Virus record (IMG/VR): IMGVR_UViG_3300031702_000048
Span: 1 to 23,779 of that record
Strand: one strand, 5' to 3'
DNA length: 23,779 bases
Source of the DNA: a virus
Of the stretch, positions 8,230-16,900 are shown one piece after another; the stretch's first letter is position 1; each line of letters begins with the position of its first letter. Below the pieces are notes generated by a model. The model did no database searches. It was not told where the DNA came from and was given only the letters and a program-made list of their open reading frames with translations. A program made the translations under genes and the position numbers.

Positions 8230-8250
8230 ACCTAAAGATTAGGAATACAA

Positions 8251-8694
8251 ATGTCAAGAAAATACTTTTCAATAGAAGATGGCGACCTACAAACTAGAAG
8301 TCTCGTTACTTCTAGGAACAGGCTCTATTCTGATGTTGACTTGACATTTGCCAAAAGACCTTCAGGTGATGTATATAAGAAAACCGACGCAGCGGCAGTA
8401 AAGCAAGCTATCAAAAACTTGCTTTTAACTGATTTGGGAGAAAAGCCATTTAGTCCATACTTCGGCGGAGGACTAAATGCTCTTTTATTTGAACTCGCTG
8501 ATGATGAAAGTAATGTACTAATTTTCGATCAAATCGTATTTGCATTACAAAACTTTGAACCTAGAGCCAAACTGATTTCAGTCGTGCCTAATGTTCAACC
8601 AGATAGAAACACTGCAAGAGTCAAGGTCATATTTCAGATCATAAATACTTCAGAAGAAGTGACTTTTGAATCAACAATTACAAGGCTAAGATAA
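8251..8694 (+). CDS. gp25: Baseplate wedge subunit gp25
   Basis: At 147 residues it fits the gpW/gp25 family (T4 gp25 is 132). Family hallmarks are visible: a KxxDAAAVKQAIKNLLLT helix (about 44-60), GEKPFSPYFGGGLNALLFEL (63-82), and the conserved EPR triad at 103-105 (FEPRAKL), followed by the beta strands VKVIFQI. gp25 forms the inner wedge core with gp6 and gp53 and is homologous to TssE of type VI secretion; it helps start sheath assembly. It is first in its transcription unit, right behind a late promoter, and is separated from gp6 by one base. Despite the lysozyme-like name sometimes given to this family, no hydrolase active site is expected. Confidence 0.93.
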   Translation: MSRKYFSIEDGDLQTRSLVTSRNRLYSDVDLTFAKRPSGDVYKKTDAAAVKQAIKNLLLTDLGEKPFSPYFGGGLNALLFELADDESNVLIFDQIVFALQNFEPRAKLISVVPNVQPDRNTARVKVIFQIINTSEEVTFESTITRLR

Positions 8695-8695
8695 T

Positions 8696-10528
8696 ATGGC
8701 AGTTAGTATTAAGTCAACCGATCTTGATTTCAATAGAATCAAAGAGCAACTGAAGACACATTTTCTTGCCAGTACAGAATTTGCTGACTATGACTTTGAA
8801 GCATCTGGATTGTCGAGTATCCTTGATGTTCTTGCATACAATACACATTACAATGGATTGATCGCAAACTTTGCTTTGAACGAATCTTTTCTCACGACGG
8901 CACAACTTAGAAGTTCTGTTCTTGCCGTTTCAGAATCACTTGGATATGCACCTAGATCAAAAACCGCGTCAAGGGCTACGGTAAGTTTATCTGTTACTAT
9001 CACAGCCGCCAGCCGCCCCGCAACGATAACATTGCCATCAGGTACTCAATTTACTACGACAGTTGAAGATGTTTCATATGTATTCCAAACGCTTGAAGAT
9101 TATATCGCGACAGACAACGGTTCTGGATTCTATCAATTCTTGACAGCCGCTGGTTCAACTTCCATCATTATTTTCGAAGGAACGAGTAGAACAAAAACAT
9201 TCATTGCGGATTCAACATCAACTCCTACTTATGTGATTCCCGACGAATCTATGGATACTGCAACATCTACAGTAAGAGTTTATGAAACGAGAAATTCAAC
9301 ATCCTTTAGCACATTTTTACCATTATCTCAAGCGCAAAGTGTCACGGCCACAACACGATATTATTCTCTAAGAGAAGCGCCAAATGGCTACTATGAAATC
9401 ACATTTGGTGATGGTATTACCACAGGTATTGCCCCAAAAGCTGGCGAAGTGATTAAAGTGACATACCTCACAACTTCAGATGGAGCCGCTAATACAGCAA
9501 CAGTCTTTATTCCGCAAGCAGAAATCAGTGTGAATGATGTGGATTATGTAGTCGCAACATCTACTGTCGCGCGATCAGCGGGTGGGGCAGATAAAGAAAC
9601 GATAGAATCTATTAAAGCCAACGCCCCGATTTCATATGCTGCACAAAATAGACTTGTGACTGCACAAGACTATGTTGCCCTTATCACTAGAAACTTTGGC
9701 AGTTTCCTAGATGATGTTACTGCTTGGGGCGGAGAAGATAATATTCCAGCCAACTTTGGCAATGTATATGTTTCTCTCAAGTTTCTTGAAGGTGCCACCG
9801 ACGCAATTAAGCAAACTGTTCAAGATGGAATCATAACAAACTTGTCTGATAATTTGAGCATTATGTCTATCGACACCAAGTTTGCTGATGCAGTCACAAC
9901 CTATATTGAAACTGAAACATTTTTCAATTTCGATCCAACACTCACTAATATTACAGCAAATACAACAGCGGCAACGGTGCAAAGCACAATTTCGGCATAT
10001 TTTGCAACGAATTTGAATAAGTTCGCTAAGACATTCAGGCGTTCACAAGTGTTGGCAAGTGTTGATGATATTACAGACGCGATCCTCAATTCCAAAATGA
10101 ATGTAAAGGTTCAACAAAGAATAACGCCAGTATTAACTCAAAACGCATCATACGACATTCAATATCCTGTCGCTATCGCTGCGGTGTCTGCAACAACTTA
10201 TGTCATATCATCAACAGCCTTTGTGGTTATCGGAAAAACTTGCACAATCAGGAATAGATTGGGTTCAAATGTTCTAGAAGTTGTCACAACACTAAACGAA
10301 GTTGTAGTCACAAATGCTGGTACATATAATGCGGAAACAGGAAGTGTCAATATCGTAGGATTGAAAATAGAAACGATTGTTGGTTCGGCAACATATGTCA
10401 AAATTTCTGCGGTTCCAGCAAACCAAAGCACTATAAGACCTTTGCGTAATCATATTCTCACCCTTGACACGGAAAATTCGTTTGCAGCAGCGCAAATCGA
10501 CTATCAAGATATTAAAGTGACCCTATAA
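8696..10528 (+). CDS. gp6: Baseplate wedge subunit gp6
   Basis: A 610-residue protein, similar in size to T4 gp6 (660). The N-terminus shows the family pattern: DLDFNRIKEQLKTHF, then the helix LSSILDVLAYNTHYNGLIAN (about 41-60) and ALNESFLTTAQLRSSV, typical of J-like baseplate proteins. A beta-rich middle follows (YYEITFGDGITTGI ... GEVIKVTYLTT at about 225-262), then the helical segment ISYAAQNRLVTAQDYVALI (about 313-331), which is another strong gp6-type signature. Two gp6 chains per wedge form the inner iris that changes diameter on contraction. The C-terminal 120 residues are beta-rich and probably contact neighbouring wedge proteins. Stop and the next start share one base. Confidence 0.92.
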   Translation: MAVSIKSTDLDFNRIKEQLKTHFLASTEFADYDFEASGLSSILDVLAYNTHYNGLIANFALNESFLTTAQLRSSVLAVSESLGYAPRSKTASRATVSLSVTITAASRPATITLPSGTQFTTTVEDVSYVFQTLEDYIATDNGSGFYQFLTAAGSTSIIIFEGTSRTKTFIADSTSTPTYVIPDESMDTATSTVRVYETRNSTSFSTFLPLSQAQSVTATTRYYSLREAPNGYYEITFGDGITTGIAPKAGEVIKVTYLTTSDGAANTATVFIPQAEISVNDVDYVVATSTVARSAGGADKETIESIKANAPISYAAQNRLVTAQDYVALITRNFGSFLDDVTAWGGEDNIPANFGNVYVSLKFLEGATDAIKQTVQDGIITNLSDNLSIMSIDTKFADAVTTYIETETFFNFDPTLTNITANTTAATVQSTISAYFATNLNKFAKTFRRSQVLASVDDITDAILNSKMNVKVQQRITPVLTQNASYDIQYPVAIAAVSATTYVISSTAFVVIGKTCTIRNRLGSNVLEVVTTLNEVVVTNAGTYNAETGSVNIVGLKIETIVGSATYVKISAVPANQSTIRPLRNHILTLDTENSFAAAQIDYQDIKVTL

Positions 10529-11508
10529 TGTCAAACAGATTCGATCATCAAGGAAGACTGCCACTCAATCTTATCATTGATAAGACCAAAGAAGCTTTGC
10601 CAGAACACTTTGCCACAGAATATCCAGACTTAGTGAAGTTTCTCGATATATACTACGATTATATGGAAAAGGATGATGGGGGGTTTTCTTATTCGATTCA
10701 AGGGCTATATCAAATAAGGGACTTGGCCACAACACAATTGTCTTCGCTAGATAGTATTTTTAAAGAAATTGGTAACAACACACAATCTGCTGACTTTTTT
10801 GCCGATCCTAGATTTGTTGCTAAAATTTTGTCGTCTTTCTATAAAGCAAAAGGCAGTAGAATATCAGCGGAAGGTTTCTTTAGGGCGTTCTATGGAGAAG
10901 AATCTCAAATTACTTATCCTAAGAACAATATGTTTATCGTTAATGAATCCACATTGGGAGTTGATTCATTAAGATTTATTCAAGACGATAAGAGATTTCA
11001 AGTTCATTCTATTTTGATTCAATCCGGGATACCTATTGCAAAATGGGAACAACTTTTCAAGGTATTCGTACATCCCGCTGGCTGGTATCTTTCTGGCGAT
11101 CTTGTAATTGAAAGCCAATTCAATCTCGGCTTGGGCATCATGCCATCAGCCATACAAGATTCTAGTGCTGGCGTTATCATTTCGGAAAATATGGCAAGTG
11201 TGTCTTTCGCACCATTCACATCTGCAACAGGAATTATCCAAGATGATGTCGATAGCGATTCTTTCTCCGAGCGTGTTTCTTTCAGAAGAAATCTAAGTGC
11301 CTTGGCGTCGCTCACTATTTCGGAGCTTGCTGATCAATATAACAGTGTTATTGCCATTATAGACGAAAACTCACCAACACTAGATGAAGATTCAGACGGA
11401 ACTATAAAAGCTGTTGACTTCTCTAACTCACTAGAAACGATGGATCAAAGCATTTTTGATTATTGGGATTCAGACGCAAATGTTTTCCAATATCAAGATT
11501 CTGCTTGA
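10528..11508 (+). CDS. gp7: Short baseplate wedge protein resembling the C-terminal part of gp7
   Basis: The 326-residue product contains ILSSFYKAKGSRISAEGFFR (about 106-125) with AFYGEESQITYPKN after it, and IAKWEQLFKVFVHPAGWYL (about 170-188). As I recall T4 gp7, its C-terminal region has the same order of motifs: FYSTKGIEASYKFLFKVLYN with EE shortly after, then a W-K-x-x-x-x-FVHPVGFG segment. T4 gp7 is about 1030 residues, so this phage has a reduced version with only that part. gp7 holds gp6, gp25, gp53, gp8 and gp10 together in the wedge, and its place directly after gp6 and two genes before gp8 matches T4 order. The acidic C-terminal third (from about 210; DSDSF, DENSPTLDEDSDGT) is not recognised. 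Confidence 0.7.
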   Translation: MSNRFDHQGRLPLNLIIDKTKEALPEHFATEYPDLVKFLDIYYDYMEKDDGGFSYSIQGLYQIRDLATTQLSSLDSIFKEIGNNTQSADFFADPRFVAKILSSFYKAKGSRISAEGFFRAFYGEESQITYPKNNMFIVNESTLGVDSLRFIQDDKRFQVHSILIQSGIPIAKWEQLFKVFVHPAGWYLSGDLVIESQFNLGLGIMPSAIQDSSAGVIISENMASVSFAPFTSATGIIQDDVDSDSFSERVSFRRNLSALASLTISELADQYNSVIAIIDENSPTLDEDSDGTIKAVDFSNSLETMDQSIFDYWDSDANVFQYQDSA

Positions 11509-11515
11509 TTTTCAT
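11492..11515 (+). terminator. Weak hairpin at the end of the gp7-like gene, possible terminator
   Basis: ATCAAG (11492-11497) and CTTGAT (11504-11509) can pair around a six-base loop, followed by TTTCATT. The stem is short and AT-rich and the T run is only four bases, so this could be weak or coincidental. It overlaps the stop codon at 11506-11508 and precedes the next late promoter. Confidence 0.25.
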
Positions 11516-11523
11516 TATAAATA
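11516..11523 (+). promoter_or_regulatory. T4-type late promoter box TATAAATA before the gp10-like gene
   Basis: A third exact TATAAATA, 25 bases upstream of the ATG at 11549. It follows the gp7-like stop by seven bases, and a GGGAA sequence (11538-11542) provides the ribosome binding site. It likely drives the peripheral baseplate and fibre genes from 11549 onward. Confidence 0.8.
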
Positions 11524-11548
11524 GAATAAAGGCTATCGGGAATTAATA

Positions 11549-12550
11549 ATGACACGACAAAACATTCATACTGGTTCTGCCGCAAATGACGGTAGTGGTG
11601 ACACACTTCGTGACGCTGGCCAGAAAATTAATCAGAATTTTGTAGAAATCTATCAAAAACTTGGTGGTGATAGTGATACTGTTTCTAGTGGTGTTACAAT
11701 CACATCAACTGGTATCGTTTTTGAAGGTGTTTCAGCAGACGCGCATGAAACGACTATCTTAGTAACAGACCCAACATCCGATAACACAATCACATTTCCA
11801 GATTCTACTGGTGAAGTCATCATTACTACAGCGGTTCAAAATCTTTATGATAAGCATCTATTTAGAACAAAATTCGACGGTGATGTAAGATTGCACGGCA
11901 CAGACGGGACTGGATATTATAAAATTGAGTATGATGGAACTGTCGATTCTGGCACTGATCTATTCATTAATATTCCGAATCTTGCGGATAGCGACACATT
12001 CCTATTTACAAACCACGCCGCAACTTTGACGAACAAAACACTTACTCATCCAGTTATAGTATTGCCTAAGATTACAACTGGAATTAATGATGCAAATGGC
12101 GCTGAATTAATCAAAATTACAGCCACAGCTTCCGCTGTTAATGAATTCACATTTGCCAATGCTGCAACTGGCACAACGCCAACTCTTACCGCGTCTGGGA
12201 CAGATACGAATGTCACGATCAAAATGGCGGGTAAAGGAACAGGTTCTATTGAAGTCGCGAAGGCCGCTTATTCTTCATCGACAATAACAATTAATGGGAC
12301 AGTTCCAGCTACCACTACATACACTATATGCAACAAAGGAACAGCGCTTGCTATTTCACTTCCTGATGGAACAACTGTTGGCGAATATAAAATTTTTACA
12401 AACAAAGGTGTGGGTGTTGCGACAGTAACTCCAGCCAATTTTGCTCAAGGCACAACATTCGCGTTAGCCCAATACGATGGGTGCCAAGTCATCTGGGATG
12501 GTACTAATTGGTATCTGGTTGGCAACCAAGGCGAAATAACGATAGCGTAA
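11549..12550 (+). CDS. gp10: gp10-like baseplate/short fibre protein
   Basis: The first 40 residues (QNIHTGSAANDGSGDTLRDA followed by GQKINQNFVEIYQKLG) match the N-terminus of T4 gp10 as I recall it (QNINIGNVVDDGTGDYLRKG, then KINENFDELYYELG). That domain attaches gp10 to gp7 in the wedge. The C-terminal 80 residues (LAISLPDGTTVGEYKIFTNK and later QVIWDGTNWYLVGNQG) also resemble the beta module following it in T4 gp10 (INLPxGTxxxYxKxI ... WEYV). Between them lies a Thr/Gly-rich beta region (about 50-250) with NKTLTHPVIVLP and GKGTGSIEV, typical of fibre-like proteins in marine phages. At 333 residues it is about half of T4 gp10 (602). It could equally be a short tail fibre that uses the same attachment domain. 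Confidence 0.65.
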   Translation: MTRQNIHTGSAANDGSGDTLRDAGQKINQNFVEIYQKLGGDSDTVSSGVTITSTGIVFEGVSADAHETTILVTDPTSDNTITFPDSTGEVIITTAVQNLYDKHLFRTKFDGDVRLHGTDGTGYYKIEYDGTVDSGTDLFINIPNLADSDTFLFTNHAATLTNKTLTHPVIVLPKITTGINDANGAELIKITATASAVNEFTFANAATGTTPTLTASGTDTNVTIKMAGKGTGSIEVAKAAYSSSTITINGTVPATTTYTICNKGTALAISLPDGTTVGEYKIFTNKGVGVATVTPANFAQGTTFALAQYDGCQVIWDGTNWYLVGNQGEITIA

Positions 12551-12561
12551 TAGGATAAACA

Positions 12562-13905
12562 ATGACCGCAATTATCACAGATCATTTTAAGCAAGAGTTT
12601 GTTCAGCAAATTCTTGATGATGTAGTTGACTCAGCTACTAACTACTATATCGGCATCGGTAGATCGCAAGATTGGGATTCCTCAGATACGGCCCCTTCGC
12701 CTCTGAATAATGTAGAAAACGAAAGAAATTTTCGTTTGAATATGCAATCAGTGAAAAAGGTTGAAGATGTTTCCTTTGTAGCAGGTCGATTTAATTGGTC
12801 AAGTGGTGCCATATATAACGGATATGATAACTCACAAGTTGGATATAATGCTAATCCCCATTATGTTTTGACTAACAACACATCCATTTATATTTGTTTG
12901 CAACAAGGCAAAAGCGCAACTGGGGCTGCACAAGCGTCAACTGTTGAACCAACTGGTGCTGCCACAACATCATTCAAAACCGCTGATGGTTATGTATGGA
13001 AATTTCTATACACTCTATCTGGTGCGGATTCAACCAAATTTCTATCCGCTAACTATTTGCCTGTAAAACTCCAAGGTGCTACAAATGTAGGCGATCCTGC
13101 AAATCAAATCGAACAACTTGCTATCCAAAATGCAGCAATCGCTGGTCAAATTTCGAACATTGCAGTAACGGCTGGTGGCACAGGATATACATCAGCACCC
13201 ACTGTCACTATTATTGGCAATGGCGATAGCGCACAAGCCACAGCAACCATTAACGGTGGTGCTGTCGTTAAAATTGATATGAATGATTCAGCAGCAACAA
13301 TATTCCACGGGTCGGGATATGACTACGCACATATCGCATTTTCTGGCGGCGGCGGTGCAAACGCGGCTGCGCAACCAAACCTTTCACCAAGACTTGGTTT
13401 CGGAAAAGACCCGCGTGTTGATTTGAAATCAACCGCCATTGTGCTTAATATTAAGCCTGTCGGTGCGGAAAACAACGACTTCATTATTGGGCAAGACTTT
13501 AGGCAAGTTGGCCTTATGAAAAATCCAATCAAAGGCGCGAATGATTCAGACTTCAGTAGCGCTACAGGCAATGCCCTCACAACGATGACATTATCAGCGG
13601 TATCTGTTGCGTTTACGGTTGATAAGACGATATCAGGCGCTACATCAGGCGCTAAAGCATATGTAGATAGATTTGATTCAGATACAATTTACTATCATCA
13701 AACGCCAGATACTGGGTTCGCAGCATTCGTAACAACTGAAGCTGTTAGCGAAGACGATGGTTCTGGAGCAGGAACTATAGCATCGCCGCTGCTTGTTGGC
13801 GATATAGATAAGTACAAAGGTGAGGTATTCTATATTGATAACCGCGCATCTATCGAAAGGTCAGCGGCACAAACCGAAGACCTCAAGATTATCATCCAAT
13901 TATAA
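12562..13905 (+). CDS. gp8: Baseplate wedge subunit gp8, enlarged by extra beta modules
   Basis: The N-terminus (ITDHFKQEFVQQILDDV ... YYIGIGRSQDW) and DGYVWKFLYTL (142-152) match gp8, as does the C-terminus YKGEVFYIDNRASIERSAAQ followed by TEDLKIIIQL, which parallels T4 gp8 (GEMIYMENRPPI ... DQTEEINILF). gp8 is a dimer on the outer wedge, bound by gp7 and gp10. At 447 residues it exceeds T4 gp8 (334). The extra length includes GGTGYTSAPTVTIIGNG (205-221), a small beta motif common in marine phage baseplate proteins, and a module with TISGATSGAKAYVDR (356-370) related to the one inserted in gp53. An AGGA site six bases before the ATG supports the start. Confidence 0.88.
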   Translation: MTAIITDHFKQEFVQQILDDVVDSATNYYIGIGRSQDWDSSDTAPSPLNNVENERNFRLNMQSVKKVEDVSFVAGRFNWSSGAIYNGYDNSQVGYNANPHYVLTNNTSIYICLQQGKSATGAAQASTVEPTGAATTSFKTADGYVWKFLYTLSGADSTKFLSANYLPVKLQGATNVGDPANQIEQLAIQNAAIAGQISNIAVTAGGTGYTSAPTVTIIGNGDSAQATATINGGAVVKIDMNDSAATIFHGSGYDYAHIAFSGGGGANAAAQPNLSPRLGFGKDPRVDLKSTAIVLNIKPVGAENNDFIIGQDFRQVGLMKNPIKGANDSDFSSATGNALTTMTLSAVSVAFTVDKTISGATSGAKAYVDRFDSDTIYYHQTPDTGFAAFVTTEAVSEDDGSGAGTIASPLLVGDIDKYKGEVFYIDNRASIERSAAQTEDLKIIIQL

Positions 13906-13920
13906 GACAGGTTCCACAAT

Positions 13921-16900
13921 ATGGTCGATCAAGTAATCAAGAGTACATTCGAAAACACATATCAAGACGATTACAGTGATAGCGCAGGCTTTCATCGTGT
14001 TCTCTTTAATAATGGTCGCGCTGTTCAAGCCCGTGAGTTGACGCAACTCCAAACAATTATTCAGTCAGAAATCACTCGTTTTGGGAACAACATTTTCAAA
14101 GAAGGTGCTGCGGTTAATCCCGGCGGCATTAGTGTTAATCCAGTTGAATTTGTAAAACTTAACACAACATCAAATGTACTTCCAACCGACACATCAACAA
14201 TCGTCGATACCGAATTTACTGGTGGAACATCTGGCATTAAGGCAAGTGTTGTTATTGTTAAGGCGGCTAGTGGTTCTGACCCTGCAACAATTTATATCAG
14301 GTATGAAGACGGAACAGCGTCAGGTGCAGTCATTAAGTTTGCCGCTGGTGAGGATATTACAAACGGTTCCGTGACCCTTACCATTCAGACAACGAACACG
14401 GCAGCAAATCCCGCAATTGGTCGTGGATTGTCTGCAAACATCTCGGGTGGCGATTTCTATACCGCTGGCCGATTTGTTTTCGCCCCAAAACAAACCGAAG
14501 TGATTTCAAAATACACAACACTTCTTACAGACGATCTTGGGTTCAAGATTATCGAAGATATTGTCACGGCCAACGATGATTCAACACTTTATGACAACTC
14601 TGGTGCTTTGCCAAATACATCTGCTCCTGGTGCTGACCGATATAGAATTCGTCTCGAACTAGATATCAGAAGCAACATTTTGTCAACCGAAAACTTTGTG
14701 TATATCGCTAAAATCAGAAATGGCGTTATTATTTCTGATGTTAAGGCTGAATCAGAAGACAATTACAATGTACTAAGAGACGCTTTAGCAATAAGAACAA
14801 AAGAAGAATCTGGCGATTATATCGTCAAACCATACACACTTGCTTTTGATAACGATTCTGACGCAACAAAACTTGATGTTCATGTTTCTCCTGGGACGGT
14901 CTATGTTGATGGATATAGAGCAAATAAAGATTTCAACACAACTATCGTTGTAACAAAACCAAGAACAACACAAACGAAAAATAACGAAGTAAGTGCCTTC
15001 GATTTGGGCAACTATGTAATTATTAGTGCAAGCAAAGGGCTTCCAAATGTGGATACCTTTGAATTAATGAACTTGCGTTCTGCTGTTACACATGGCGGTT
15101 CTACTATCGGTACAGCAAGAGTTCGCGCCATTGAAGAAAATGGCGATGGTAATTATAAAGTATTTTTGTTCCAATTGACAATGAATTCTGGACAAAACTT
15201 CAGAAGCGTTAGAAGTATCGGCACATCAACAACAAACTTTTCCAATTTGGCTCTTGAAAATTCACAAGCAGTTTTGAAAGATGCTAGTAACAACTCACTA
15301 TTGCTAAGTCTTCCAACCTCTAGACCATCAGCCCTTTCAGATATTTCTCTTGCCACGCAACGAAGATTTACAACATCAACGAACGGTTCAGGCGAAGCGA
15401 CTCTTACGCTATCGGCATCGGGCGAAACTTTCTCGAATACCAATGATTGGATTGTGGCACTAGACGATAGCGATGTTATTTCTGGAGCGGGTATCACGGG
15501 CGCGGGTACAACATCTAGTACACTTTCAGGATTACCTGCATCTCAATCAAACCTCGAAGTTATCACATATGTCAATAAGGCATCTGCCACGGTAAGATCA
15601 AAAGACCTTAAAACGGGTGCGGATACCATTTCATCTTTTGATTCGGACGGCGGCGGTCTTGTCTTTGCAAATCTAACCAAAGCAGATATCTTTTCATTCG
15701 ATGGCATCACCCTTGCTGATTCGTCTGGTAGATCACTTGTAAGCAAATTCGATATTGATAATGGCCAAAGGGATAATTTTTATGATCTTGGTCGTATCGT
15801 ATTAAAACCGGGTCAATCTGTTCCCACAGGTGGCGTTGTCGTCCAATATCAATATTTCGGGCATGGCGTTTCTGGCGATTTCTTTGGCGTGAATTCATAC
15901 ACGGGCGAAGTTGATTATGAAGACATTCCATCACACACACAAGCCGATGGATCGGTCGTTTCTCTAAGAGATGTTATCGACTTTAGATCAGTTGTAAATT
16001 CATCCCAAACATTTGGATCAGGTGCAATTGTCCACGAATTGCCACAGACAAACGACTTGGTTCAAGCCGATGTAACATATTATCTTGGCACACGAAACAA
16101 AGTGGTCATAACGACAAATAATGAAATTAAGTTTATTTCTGGACTACCTGCGATTGATCCGAAATATCCAGAAACGCCTTCAAGTTCTCTTGAATTGTAT
16201 AGAGTTACATTGAACCCATATGGTTTGTCAGCGTCCGATTTGAGCGTTGAAAAGATTGATCATAGACACTACACTATGGGCGATGTTGGTAGACTTGAAG
16301 ATCGTATTGATAAACTAGAAGAATTGACTTCACTCAGCTTGCTTGAACTTGACACAAGTGCATTGAGTGTGCTGGATTCCGCTGGCTTGGATAGAACAAA
16401 ATCTGGTTTCTTTGTTGACAATTTCGCTGATCACACATTCACTGATGTTGCATCATCTGAACACCGTGCTTCAATTGATCCTGTTAATAAGGCGCTTAGA
16501 CCAACATCAAATGAAGACGCAATTAGTCTCCAATATGACTCTGCTACATCAACGAACACCATTCTTCGAGGCGATAATGTATATTTGAATTATACACACA
16601 GATCACATATTGATCAAGCGTCCGTTACTGGAACAGAAAATGTCAATCCTTTCATTCAAATGGATTGGTTGGGCAATATCACAATGTCTCCAACAAGCGA
16701 CAGTTGGGTAGAACAAGAATATCAAGCCGATAGAGTAATCAATGGCGGCACTAGACTTAATACTAATGCGGGTAATTTGTGGAATTCAGCGTCGTGGAAT
16801 TGGGCAGGGACACCTCTTGATCAACTACAAGTTGGATCACAAACAAATTCTATTGTTCTTGCTTCAAGTAGTAATGCTAGACTTACTACAACAAATGAAC

